From: Bifidobacterium castoris
GTDB taxonomy: Bacteria; Actinomycetota; Actinomycetes; Actinomycetales; Bifidobacteriaceae
Direction of reading: 5' to 3'
DNA: 64,000 nt
Assembly (NCBI RefSeq): GCF_003952025.1
Contig: NZ_QXGI01000002.1
Location: 124,001 to 188,000 of the forward strand
The position numbers were made by a program, and so were the translations under genes. This document shows, in pieces, positions 26,088 through 34,288 of the stretch (position 1 is the stretch's first letter; each line of letters starts with the position of its first letter). Below the pieces are notes generated by a model that saw only the letters and a program-made list of their open reading frames with translations, had not been told where the DNA came from and did no database searches.

Positions 26088-26214
26088 GGTGTGGTCACGC
26101 ATGGACTGCCATTTGATGGGCTGCGGATGGCAGCGTATGGGTGAGGCCACGCAAGGAATGCCGTGTGGGAGGTTGTAGGCGGCGGCTTATAGGTGTGGTC
26201 ACGCATGGACTACC
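26088..26214. repeat. 52-bp-period tandem repeat, three copies
   Basis: GGTGTGGTCACGCATGGACT occurs identically at 26088 and 26192, 104 bp apart, with a diverged copy (GGTGAGGCCACGCAAGGAAT) exactly midway at 26140. The conserved core is about 23 bp per 52-bp unit. The array fills the convergent gap between the methyltransferase gene and crgA. Confidence 0.75.
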
Positions 26215-26234
26215 TAAAGCCGATCGCGGGCAAC

Positions 26235-26258
26235 AAAAAAGGGCACCGGAGGGCGCCC
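26235..26258 (-). terminator. Intrinsic terminator of crgA
   Basis: On the minus strand a 7-bp stem GGGCGCC/GGTGCCC (one G-U pair) is followed by TTTTTT. It lies 22 nt after the crgA stop codon. Confidence 0.85.
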
Positions 26259-26280
26259 TGATCAGTCATGTGCCACGATG

Positions 26281-26754
26281 TCAGCGCCACCAGACCATCA
26301 TGATGAAGCCGGCGATCAAGAACGCGAACGCGATCAGAAGGTTCCAGGAGCCGATCGACGGAATCGGATATGTGTAGTTCGTCAGATAGAAGACGACGGC
26401 CCAGATGAGGCCGATGATCATCAGCGTGCAGAACACCGGCACGAACCAACCCGGATTCGCCTTCGTGCCCTTGATGCTCTCCTCGACGCGCTTCGTGTTC
26501 TCACGCTGACGCTGCATCATGCGGCGCATCTGCGGCGTCATGTCCTTCTCGTCGACGGTCTGGTTGAGGATCTCCTGGATGCGGCCGACCGGGATCTCGT
26601 CGTTCTCGACGTAGGTTGCGGCCTGCGCCAGATCCATCGGCGCCTTCTCCGCCCCGTCGTCCTGCATATGCGGCTCGTCGTTCGACTTCTCGGCGGTACC
26701 GTGTTCGTCGACCTGGCCATCCGTGGGTGTTTTGTGCAGCTCTTCGTCAGCCAT
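26281..26754 (-). CDS. crgA: Cell division protein CrgA
   Basis: CrgA (WhmA) family protein (157 residues) that, in Actinobacteria, joins the septal complex and helps recruit penicillin-binding proteins. The C-terminal half has two membrane helices with the family pattern NPGWFVPVFCTLMIIGLIWAVVFYL, YPIPSIGSWN and FLIAGFIMMVWWR. The N-terminal half is a long acidic cytoplasmic tail with MTPQMRRMMQRQRENTKRVEESIKG, longer than in mycobacteria. AAGGAG lies 9 nt before the ATG, and a -10 box TATGAT (26792-26787) lies 33 nt before it. Its place beside DUF881, pabA and the pknB cluster is the usual actinobacterial order. Confidence 0.94.
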   Translation of the reverse strand: MADEELHKTPTDGQVDEHGTAEKSNDEPHMQDDGAEKAPMDLAQAATYVENDEIPVGRIQEILNQTVDEKDMTPQMRRMMQRQRENTKRVEESIKGTKANPGWFVPVFCTLMIIGLIWAVVFYLTNYTYPIPSIGSWNLLIAFAFLIAGFIMMVWWR

Positions 26755-26912
26755 TTGTCTAATCTCCTTGCATAGGCTAATTAGGTATCATAGTGGTTGC
26801 TCGCGAAAGCGGCCACCAGAGGCGGCCATCATGAGCAAAATCATCATATTTTCGCGCGTCGCCGCGAAGGTGGGCCATATGGTTCGGCGGCGGAGTTCGT
26901 AAGGAGACGGAT

Positions 26913-27722
26913 ATGGCCAGGCACAGACCGAAGCATGGCACCGGCAAGTCGTTCATCGGCAGCGTCTCCGTGCTGCTCGTCGTCACCTTCGCCGGCTTCC
27001 TGCTCATCACGAACATGCGCGTCAACCGCACGACGACCGTCTCCTCCGATGCCGCCGAGCTCGTCGAGAACCGTGTGCGCAAGGTGGACGAGCTGCAGGC
27101 CGATGTGAAGGAGCTGTCGGCGCAGGTCGACAAGCTGAGCGCGCGTGTGCAGTCCGACCAGTCGCGGTCGTCCGAGGACGCCGGCTCCAGCACGATGCTG
27201 CCCGCCGTCGAGGGTCCGGGCGTCACGGTGACGCTCAACGATTCGTCGATGTGGAAGAACGCCGTCGATTCGTCGGGGTCGGCGGTGGACAACGACAAGT
27301 ACGTCGTGCACCAGCAGGACGTCGAGGCGGTCGTCGACGCGCTGTGGGCGGGCGGCGCGGAGTCGATGCAGATCATGGACCAGCGCGTGCTGTCAACGTC
27401 GGCGATCATCTGCTCGGGCAACGTGCTGCTGCTGCAGGGCCGCAAGTACTCGCCGCCGTTCACGATCTCCGCGATCGGGCCGCCGACGCTGATGATCCAG
27501 GCACTCGACGATTCGCGCGCCGTGCAGATCTACCGGCAGTACGTGGACGCGTACGGCCTCGGCTACGACGTGCGCACGGAAAGCGAACTCCACTTCGACA
27601 GCACGACGATGCTGCTGCAGCCGCTGCAGTACGCGCATGTGCTGCAACAGCCGAACAAGTCGGGCAACGATACCGATGATGCCGCGGGCGGCGGCGAGCA
27701 AGCGGGCGGCGGTGACCAATAG
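26913..27722 (+). CDS. DUF881 family membrane-anchored protein
   Basis: Protein of 269 residues with one N-terminal membrane helix (SFIGSVSVLLVVTFAGFLLITNM), then a coiled-coil segment (VRKVDELQADVKELSAQVDKLSARVQ) and the DUF881 domain (VEGPGVTVTLNDS, IMDQRVLSTSAIICSGNVLLLQGRKYSPPFTISAIG). The family sits in cell-division gene clusters of Gram-positive bacteria, often near crgA or divIVA, but its function is not settled. GGAG 6 nt before the ATG supports the start. It is followed by the sortase gene in the same direction, 86 nt away. Confidence 0.9.
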   Translation: MARHRPKHGTGKSFIGSVSVLLVVTFAGFLLITNMRVNRTTTVSSDAAELVENRVRKVDELQADVKELSAQVDKLSARVQSDQSRSSEDAGSSTMLPAVEGPGVTVTLNDSSMWKNAVDSSGSAVDNDKYVVHQQDVEAVVDALWAGGAESMQIMDQRVLSTSAIICSGNVLLLQGRKYSPPFTISAIGPPTLMIQALDDSRAVQIYRQYVDAYGLGYDVRTESELHFDSTTMLLQPLQYAHVLQQPNKSGNDTDDAAGGGEQAGGGDQ

Positions 27723-27808
27723 AGTACGATTCTTGATGCGGTCCGCGGACATGGCCGGCGACGGCCGTCCGGGACGACCGGTCATGAAGAACGGGGGAAG
27801 ACACCACC

Positions 27809-28906
27809 ATGGAACACAGTCAGCATGCGGCGCCGCGCCGCACACGCAGCGTCGGACGCGCGATCGTCACGATCATCGCGGAGCTGCTGCTCACCTTCGC
27901 CGCGATCTGCGGTCTGTACGTGGCGTGGATGCAGTGGTGGACCGGCGTGCAGTCGGACCATGTCCAGCAGGAGACGCGCGCGCAGGTCGCATGGGCGCAG
28001 CCGAACGACGGCGGCACATTGACGATCGCGCAGCCGCAGGAGGGCGATCCGCCGGTGCAGCCGCAGGAGGCGCTCGTCGGCGAGCTCATCGCCCGCGTCT
28101 ACATCCCGCGCTTCGGCGACCAGTGGGAACGCAACCTCGTGCAGGGCACCGACCTCGCCGAGCTCAACCAGCACGGTCTGGGCCACTATGTGGACTCGCA
28201 GATGGCCGGGCAGGTCGGCAACTTCGCGATCGCCGGGCACCGCAACGGCTACGGGCAGCCGCTCGGCGACGTCGACAAGCTCGAGAAGGGCGACGCGATC
28301 GTCATCCGCTCGAAGGACTACTGGTACGTCTACCACTATACGAACTACACGATCGTGACGCCGGACGAAGGATGGGTCATCGGCGCGAACCCCGAGCATC
28401 CGGGGGAGCCGCCGACGAAACGGCTCATCACGATGACGACCTGCGAACCGAAATACACGTCGCCGACGCACCGCTGGGTGAGCTTCGGCGAGTTCGCGTA
28501 CTGGGCGAAGGTCTCGGACGGCATCCCGGAGGAACTGGCGAAGACCGATTCCAGCGGCGCCGTCGAATTCATCAACAACGAGCGGCAGTCGTTCGCGTCG
28601 TCGATCACATCGCTCGCGCCGTGGGTGTGGGGCGCGCTCGTCGTGTATCTGGTCGTGTTCCTCGCGGCGGCCGTCGCCTGGCGCTGGCCGGCGCTGCGCG
28701 CGATTCGTGAGGGGGGCAAGCCGTTGCCGGACGCGGACATCTACGGCTGGCTGCTGCGCCACCAGCCCGGCGCCGCGCCGATCCGCTGCCTGCTGATGCT
28801 GCTGCTCGTCTTCGCCGCCGCGGCCGCGCTGTTCCAGTGGGGCTTCCCATGGGCGGCCGCGAACGTCCCGTTCCTGCAGCAGATGTCCAACTATGTGGCC
28901 GTGTAG
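27809..28906 (+). CDS. Class E sortase
   Basis: Membrane transpeptidase (365 residues) that links sorted surface proteins to the cell wall. The catalytic residues are present: His144 in IAGHRNGYG, Cys212 in MTTCEPKYTS and Arg222 in PTHRW. An N-terminal membrane helix (AELLLTFAAICGLYVAW) is followed by the sortase fold (residues about 90-240), and two more hydrophobic segments follow at the C-terminus. The context between DUF881 and pabA and the TTCEPKYTSPTHRW pattern fit class E, whose substrates carry LAXTG rather than LPXTG. Two proteins in this window end in LAXTG (46273 and 55427). A GGGGGAA site 9 nt before the ATG supports the start. Confidence 0.9.
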   Translation: MEHSQHAAPRRTRSVGRAIVTIIAELLLTFAAICGLYVAWMQWWTGVQSDHVQQETRAQVAWAQPNDGGTLTIAQPQEGDPPVQPQEALVGELIARVYIPRFGDQWERNLVQGTDLAELNQHGLGHYVDSQMAGQVGNFAIAGHRNGYGQPLGDVDKLEKGDAIVIRSKDYWYVYHYTNYTIVTPDEGWVIGANPEHPGEPPTKRLITMTTCEPKYTSPTHRWVSFGEFAYWAKVSDGIPEELAKTDSSGAVEFINNERQSFASSITSLAPWVWGALVVYLVVFLAAAVAWRWPALRAIREGGKPLPDADIYGWLLRHQPGAAPIRCLLMLLLVFAAAAALFQWGFPWAAANVPFLQQMSNYVAV

Positions 28907-28986
28907 CGCGCCGCGCGCCCGCTACACCGGCTTTGCACTACACTGGTGGGCGAGTACAAGCCCACACGCCAGCGAGAGGACCTTTC

Positions 28987-29634
28987 ATGACCGATTCCGC
29001 GCATATCCTCGTCGTGGACAACTACGATTCCTTCGTCTACACAATCGTCGGCTATCTCAAGACGCTCGGCGCGACCGTGACGGTTGTGCGCAACGACGCG
29101 CTCGACCCGGCCGACGAGGCCGTCCTCGACGGCTACAACGGCGTCCTGATCTCGCCGGGGCCGGGCGCGCCGGCCGATGCGGGCGTCAGCGAGGACATGA
29201 TCCGAGTGTGCGCGGCGACGCGCACGCCGATGTTCGGCGTCTGCCTCGGCATGCAGGCGCTCGCCGAGGTGTTCGGCTGCACGGTGAGCCATGCGCCGTC
29301 GATCATGCACGGCAAGACGAGCCTCGTCGAGCACATCGACGATGAGATCTTCGCCGGCGTCGCGAACCCGATGACGGCCACGCGCTACCATTCGCTCGCC
29401 GTCGAGCCCGACTCGGTGCCGGCCGATGCGCTCGAGGTTACGGCGTGGACCGTCGACGACCACATCGTGCAGGGCATCAAGCACCGCGAGCTGCCGCTGT
29501 ACGCCGTGCAGTTCCATCCCGAATCGGTGCTCACGCAGGACGGCTACCGCCTGTTCGCGAACTGGCTCGCCATCTGCGGCCAGCCGGACGCGGTGGACAA
29601 GAGCCTGGGACTGCAGCCGAAACTCGCGCGTTGA
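28987..29634 (+). CDS. pabA: Aminodeoxychorismate/anthranilate synthase glutamine amidotransferase subunit
   Basis: Class I glutamine amidotransferase (215 residues) that supplies ammonia for making aminodeoxychorismate (folate) or anthranilate (tryptophan). The catalytic triad is complete: Cys in MFGVCLGMQALAEVFG and His/Glu in VQFHPESVLTQDG; the oxyanion motif ISPGPGAP is also present. Orthologues in this position are called trpG or pabA; without the partner subunit in the window the pathway cannot be decided. The ATG at 28987 follows AGAGGA 8 nt before; a longer frame to 28837 overlaps the sortase gene. It is the last gene of the DUF881-sortase-pabA series. Confidence 0.9.
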   Translation: MTDSAHILVVDNYDSFVYTIVGYLKTLGATVTVVRNDALDPADEAVLDGYNGVLISPGPGAPADAGVSEDMIRVCAATRTPMFGVCLGMQALAEVFGCTVSHAPSIMHGKTSLVEHIDDEIFAGVANPMTATRYHSLAVEPDSVPADALEVTAWTVDDHIVQGIKHRELPLYAVQFHPESVLTQDGYRLFANWLAICGQPDAVDKSLGLQPKLAR

Positions 29635-29668
29635 GCATGCGCTGAGCGCGCTCCCGCCGCACACATCC

Positions 29669-29715
29669 CAATGGGCGGGGCCCGGATCGTTCATGGATCC
29701 GGGCCCCGCCCATTG
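29669..29715. terminator. 20-bp perfect stem between convergent pabA and pknB
   Basis: Arms 29669-29688 and 29696-29715 pair perfectly over 20 bp with a 7-nt loop. It lies between convergent genes and probably ends both messages; no T-run is present. Confidence 0.75.
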
Positions 29716-29746
29716 CGATGCTTCCGCCGGCTAAGCGCCGCGCCTG

Positions 29747-31819
29747 TCAGGGCTGGTTGTGGTCATCGCCGTTCTGCCCCGACTCGGAAGGCGACGGCGA
29801 GGAGGAGGGGGAATCCGACGGCGACGGTGACGGCGACGACGGGGCCTTCGTCTTGACGGTGACCTCGGACCCCTTGTCCACGCTCGTGCCGGCGGCGGGG
29901 CTGATCGATTCGACGGTCGCGTCGTCCGACGAATCGCCTTCCACCTTGACGCTCAGTCCGGCCGCCTCGAGGACGGCGCGTGCGCTCGCGAGCGACTCGC
30001 CTGCGGCGACGGACGGCACGTTCACCTGTTCACGGCCCGTCGACACCCACACCGTCACCGTGCTGTTCTGCGCGACCGACGTGCCGACCTCCGGCGAGAC
30101 GCGGATGACCGAGCCCTTGGCGACGGTGTCCGACGACTCCTGCATGACGGTGACCGTCAGCCCCATCTGGGAGAGCGCGGCCAGTGCCTGGTCCTGCGGC
30201 TGGCCGACGATGCCGTCCGGCACCTTCGTCATGCCCGACGACACCCACAGGCTGATCGTGGATCCTTTGAGCTGCGAGGTGCCGTAGGCCGGGTCGGTGC
30301 GCGTCACATGGTCCTTCGCGATCGTCGCGCTGTCCTCGGTCTGCACGCTCGACTCGACGACGAATCCGGCGTCCTCGAGCGTCGACCTCGCCTGCTCCTG
30401 CGTATAGCCGGTCACGTCCGGGATCTTGATCGAACGGGGGCCGGTCGAGAACCACACCTCGACGGTGCTGCCCTCGGCGACGCGCTGGCCGCCGGCCGGG
30501 GTCTGCTTCGTGAACATGCCCTCCGGCTTCGTCGAATCGGCGTCCTGCTTGACGTTGATGTTGAGCCCGAGGTCGCTGAGCTGCTTGCGTGCGCGCGCTT
30601 CGGTCGTCGTCTCGTTGAAGGTCGGAACCGTCACGTACTTCGTCGCGTTCTGCGCGTGGTCCCACCACAGCCATCCGCCGATCGCGATGCCGAGGATGAC
30701 GATGGCCGCGGCGACGGACGCGATGACGACGTTGCGCTTGTGCTTCTTCTTCGCGATCTCGGCGCGACGATCCGCGCGCGTCTTGAGCGAACCGGCCGAA
30801 CCGTCCGGATTGACCTGTTCGAACTGGCCGGTGACCGGATTGAACACCTGCGTGGCCGGTCCCTGCTGGGCCGGCACCGGCTGCGGGGGACGCTGCTGTT
30901 GTTGCGTCTTCGTCGTCGACAGGTCGGTCAGCGGGTTGAATGCGGTCGCCGTCGGCACGCCGCCGTTCATGAGCGCGATGATGTCGCTCTTGAATTCGGC
31001 GGCCGTCGCGTAACGGTTCTGGCGGTCCTTCGCCATCGCCTTCGCGCAGATCGAATCCCACGCCGTCGGCAGTCCCGGCACGATCGTGCTCGGACGCACG
31101 GCCACCTCGGAGACATGCTGGTAGGCGATCGCGACAGCCGAATCGCCGGTGAAGGGCGGACGTCCGGTGAGCATCTCGTAGAGCACGCAGCCGGCCGAAT
31201 ACAGGTCGGAGCGCATGTCGACGGTCTCGCCGCGCGCCTGCTCGGGGGAGAGGTACTGCGCGGTGCCGACGACGCCCTGCGACTTCGTCATCGTCGTCGC
31301 CGAATCGTCGAGCGCGCGGGCGATGCCGAAGTCCATGACCTTGACGATGCCCTGCTCGGAGATCATGATGTTGCCGGGCTTGATGTCGCGGTGGATGATG
31401 CCCATCCGGTGCGAATACTCGAGCGCGCTGAGCACGCCGATCATCACGTGCTCGGCGTCGCGCTGCGAAAGCGGGCCGTTCGCCTTGATGATGTCCCTGA
31501 GCGTCTGGCCCTTGACGTATTCCATGACCAGATACGGCAGATGCTCGGTCTGGCCGTTCTCGAAGGTGATGACCTCCTCGCCCGAATCGTAGATGTTGAC
31601 GATGTTCGGGTTGTTCATCTGCGCGACCGAATGCGCCTCGCGCTGGAAGCGCGTCAGGAAGATCTCGTCATGGGCGAGGTCGGGGCGCATGATCTTGATG
31701 GCGACGGTGCGACCGAGACGCGTATCGACGGCCACATGGACCTCCGCCATGCCGCCTCGTCCGATGAGCTGGCCGAGCTGGTAGCGACCACCATCCAGTG
31801 TCGTAGGCATGCTACTCAT
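29747..31819 (-). CDS. pknB: Ser/Thr protein kinase with PASTA repeats
   Basis: Membrane Ser/Thr kinase (690 residues) that senses muropeptides or lipid II and controls cell-wall growth. The kinase domain (about 12-275) has LIGRGGMAEVHVAVD, the HRDIKPGNIM loop, MDFGIARAL and a threonine-rich activation loop (DSATTMTKSQGVVGTAQYLSPEQA). A juxtamembrane linker, a single helix (VVIASVAAAIVILGIAIGGWLWW) and four PASTA repeats follow; the C-terminal tail is Ser/Pro/Glu-rich. The start at 31819 follows GAAGGAG and overlaps the end of pknA by 8 nt. It is the last gene of the fhaA-to-pknB operon; PstP encoded upstream should reverse its action. Confidence 0.95.
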   Translation of the reverse strand: MSSMPTTLDGGRYQLGQLIGRGGMAEVHVAVDTRLGRTVAIKIMRPDLAHDEIFLTRFQREAHSVAQMNNPNIVNIYDSGEEVITFENGQTEHLPYLVMEYVKGQTLRDIIKANGPLSQRDAEHVMIGVLSALEYSHRMGIIHRDIKPGNIMISEQGIVKVMDFGIARALDDSATTMTKSQGVVGTAQYLSPEQARGETVDMRSDLYSAGCVLYEMLTGRPPFTGDSAVAIAYQHVSEVAVRPSTIVPGLPTAWDSICAKAMAKDRQNRYATAAEFKSDIIALMNGGVPTATAFNPLTDLSTTKTQQQQRPPQPVPAQQGPATQVFNPVTGQFEQVNPDGSAGSLKTRADRRAEIAKKKHKRNVVIASVAAAIVILGIAIGGWLWWDHAQNATKYVTVPTFNETTTEARARKQLSDLGLNINVKQDADSTKPEGMFTKQTPAGGQRVAEGSTVEVWFSTGPRSIKIPDVTGYTQEQARSTLEDAGFVVESSVQTEDSATIAKDHVTRTDPAYGTSQLKGSTISLWVSSGMTKVPDGIVGQPQDQALAALSQMGLTVTVMQESSDTVAKGSVIRVSPEVGTSVAQNSTVTVWVSTGREQVNVPSVAAGESLASARAVLEAAGLSVKVEGDSSDDATVESISPAAGTSVDKGSEVTVKTKAPSSPSPSPSDSPSSSPSPSESGQNGDDHNQP

Positions 31820-32825
31820 TGCTGCTCCTTCCGCCTTGCACCGCGAAGTGGTTGTGTCGTGGGGAATCCGTCTGCGCCGCCTGCGCGAACGGAGGGATCG
31901 TGTTCGTGGCCGGATCGTGGTGCGGCGCGCTCGCGACGCGCCGCGGCACCCTCTTTCCGGATGTGACCATCGTCGCGTCGACGGCGATCGTCTGCTGGTC
32001 GAGCAGCCGGCGTTCGATGCGCGACAGGACGCGGGCCACCGTCAGCGCGTCCTGCGGACGGTCGAGCGGGTCCTTCGCGAGCATCGACATGACGAATTGA
32101 GACAGTTGGAAGTCGACGGTCGCCGGCAGCGGCGGCACCGGGTTGTTGACATGCGCTGCGGCGATGTCGACAGGCGTTGCGCCGGTGAACGGACGGTGCC
32201 CGCACAGGCCTTCGTAGGCGACGACGCCGAGTGAGTAGATGTCCGACTGCGGCGTGGCGTGCTGCCCCTGCGCCTGCTCGGGGGAGATGTACTGCGCGGT
32301 GCCGACGACCATGCCGTCCTGCGTGATCTGCTCCTGGTTCGTCGAATAGGAGACGCCGAAATCGGTGATCTTGACCTCGCCGTTGGCCGAGACCATGATG
32401 TTGGCCGGCTTGACGTCGCGGTGGATGACGCCATGCGAGTGCGCGACGAAGAGGCCGCGCGCCGTCTGGACGAGGGCCGGCAGCAGCTGCGTCGGCTCCA
32501 TCGGGCCGTCGATCTCATGGAACAGGTCGGCGAGCGATTTGCTCGGCACGTATTCCATGATCAGGAAGCCGATGCCGTCATGCTCGTAGTACTCGAACAG
32601 CGCGGCGATGTTCGGGTGCGCGAGATTCGCCGAATTGCGCGCTTCGGCGCGCAGCCTGCGCAGCTTCGACTCCTGGTTCGTCGTGTCGGTGCGCAGCGCC
32701 TTGATCGCGACCGGGCGGCCGAGCTGGATGTCGTAGCCTTTCCAGACCTCGCCCATGCCTCCCTGTGCGAGACGTGAATCGAGGCGGTAACGCCGGCGAA
32801 TGAGCTGTCCTTCGATGAGTCTCAT
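31812..32825 (-). CDS. pknA: Ser/Thr protein kinase without membrane anchor
   Basis: Ser/Thr kinase (337 residues) in the position of PknA. Motifs include RLAQGGMGEVWKGYD, the catalytic HRDVKPANIM, ITDFGVSYS and SDIYSLGVVAYE. Unlike mycobacterial PknA, no membrane helix is visible: after the kinase domain the tail is short and hydrophilic, ending in a poly-polar segment. It therefore looks cytosolic. The start is set at 32825, where ATGA overlaps the stop of pbpA; the frame stays open far upstream but that part is antisense-like reading of pbpA. Its own 3' end overlaps pknB. The two kinases, phosphatase and FHA proteins form one regulatory circuit with PbpA and RodA. Confidence 0.93.
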   Translation of the reverse strand: MRLIEGQLIRRRYRLDSRLAQGGMGEVWKGYDIQLGRPVAIKALRTDTTNQESKLRRLRAEARNSANLAHPNIAALFEYYEHDGIGFLIMEYVPSKSLADLFHEIDGPMEPTQLLPALVQTARGLFVAHSHGVIHRDVKPANIMVSANGEVKITDFGVSYSTNQEQITQDGMVVGTAQYISPEQAQGQHATPQSDIYSLGVVAYEGLCGHRPFTGATPVDIAAAHVNNPVPPLPATVDFQLSQFVMSMLAKDPLDRPQDALTVARVLSRIERRLLDQQTIAVDATMVTSGKRVPRRVASAPHHDPATNTIPPFAQAAQTDSPRHNHFAVQGGRSSNE

Positions 32826-34288
32826 TGGGTAAGCGCCTCCTTCATTACTGCGGTCATGACCGGTCCCGCCGCGAACGAGCCGTAGAGGTCGACGTTGTGC
32901 ACGACGACGGCGACGGCGATCTTCGGATCGTCGGCCGGCGCGAAGCCGATGACCCAGCCGTCGATCGAATCGTTGTCGGCGCCGATCTGCGCGGTGCCGG
33001 TCTTCGCGGCGACGCGGATGCCGGGGATCTCCAGGTTCGTGTTCTCGTCGGTGACGACGGCCTCCATGCCCTCGGTGAGCTGCTTCGCCGTGTCTTCGCT
33101 GAACGCCGTGCTCATGACCTGCGGCTTCGTGTCCGGCAGCACCGACAGGTCGCTGAAGCGCACGCGGTCGACGAGCGTCGGCTTCATGACCTTGCCCTTG
33201 TTTGCGACGGCCGCGGCGACCATCGCGTTCTGCAGCGGCGTGACGAGCGTGTCGCCCTGCCCGATCGACGCCAGCGCGAGACGGTCCGGAGTGACCTGCT
33301 GCGGGAAGCGGGACGCGACGGCGCGCATCGGCGTGCCGTCGGCGGCGGATCCGTCGATCGTGATCGTCGAATCGAAGCCGAGCTTCTTCGCCATGTCGGA
33401 GATCGTATCGTCTCCGAGCGCGACGCCGAGCTGCGCGAAGGCCGTGTTCGACGAATACGCTATCGCGTCCTTCAGCGAGATCTTGCCGTCGACGCCGTCG
33501 CCGGCCGACGATGAGTTCGTCAGCTCCGTCTCGGTGCCCGGCAGCGTGTAGCTCGCGCCGGCCGGGATCTGCGAGTTGATGTTGTATTTGCCCGAGTTGA
33601 TCGCGGCGGCCGCGACGACGGTCTTGAACGTGGACCCGGGCGGGTACAGCTGGCTCGTCGCGCGGTTGATCATCGGGCTGGCCGCTCCCTGGCTCAGCTC
33701 GGCGTAGTTCTTGTTCGCCTCGCCGCCGTCGTGCGTCGCGAGCAGGTTCGGGTCGTAGCTCGGCTTGCTCACCATCGCGAGGATGCGGCCGGTGCTCGGC
33801 TCGATCGCGACGACGGCGCCGTCGTCGTCTCCGAGCGCGTCGTAGGCGGCCTTCTGCAGCTTCGTGTCGATCGACGTCTCGATTGAGGCGCCGCGGTTCT
33901 CCTCGCCGGTGAACAGGCCCTTGAGCCGCTGCCAGAACATCGCGTCGGATTTGCCGGTCAGCAGCGTGTCCTCGGACGCCTCGATGCCGCGGTCGGCCTT
34001 CTGCGTGACCGAGAAATAGCCGGTGACCGGCGCGTAGAGGGCGCCGTCGGCGTAGGAGCGCTGGTACTTGTACTCGTCCTGCGACGCGTCCGATTTGGCG
34101 AGGATCGTGCCGTCGGAGGCGAGGATCGCGCCGCGTGCCGCGCTGTTCGTGTAGTAGAGCGTGCGCACGTTGCGCGAGTCGCTGGCGAGCGCGTTCGAAC
34201 GCACCGTCATGATCAGCGACGATGAGAGGCCGAGGATGACGAACAGCACGAGGACGGCGGTGAACAGCTGACGTAGCGTTTTGTTCAT
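32822..34288 (-). CDS. pbpA: Penicillin-binding protein, class B transpeptidase
   Basis: Peptidoglycan transpeptidase (488 residues) working outside the membrane with the SEDS glycosyltransferase encoded just upstream. It has an N-terminal membrane anchor (TAVLVLFVILGLSSSLIMTV), a short dimerization part (RGAILASDGTILAKS) and a transpeptidase domain with STFK (Ser219), SSN (in AYSSNTAFAQLG) and KTG (AAKTGTAQIG). All three active-site motifs are intact. The A of its ATG is the last base of the rodA stop codon (TGATG), so the genes are translationally coupled. It belongs to the seven-gene fhaA-pknB operon. Confidence 0.96.
   Translation of the reverse strand: MNKTLRQLFTAVLVLFVILGLSSSLIMTVRSNALASDSRNVRTLYYTNSAARGAILASDGTILAKSDASQDEYKYQRSYADGALYAPVTGYFSVTQKADRGIEASEDTLLTGKSDAMFWQRLKGLFTGEENRGASIETSIDTKLQKAAYDALGDDDGAVVAIEPSTGRILAMVSKPSYDPNLLATHDGGEANKNYAELSQGAASPMINRATSQLYPPGSTFKTVVAAAAINSGKYNINSQIPAGASYTLPGTETELTNSSSAGDGVDGKISLKDAIAYSSNTAFAQLGVALGDDTISDMAKKLGFDSTITIDGSAADGTPMRAVASRFPQQVTPDRLALASIGQGDTLVTPLQNAMVAAAVANKGKVMKPTLVDRVRFSDLSVLPDTKPQVMSTAFSEDTAKQLTEGMEAVVTDENTNLEIPGIRVAAKTGTAQIGADNDSIDGWVIGFAPADDPKIAVAVVVHNVDLYGSFAAGPVMTAVMKEALTQ

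Noticed and set aside
26088-26214. CRISPR array
   Set aside because: Three diverged 23-bp cores with 29-bp gaps and an imperfect middle copy do not make a CRISPR, and no cas genes are present.
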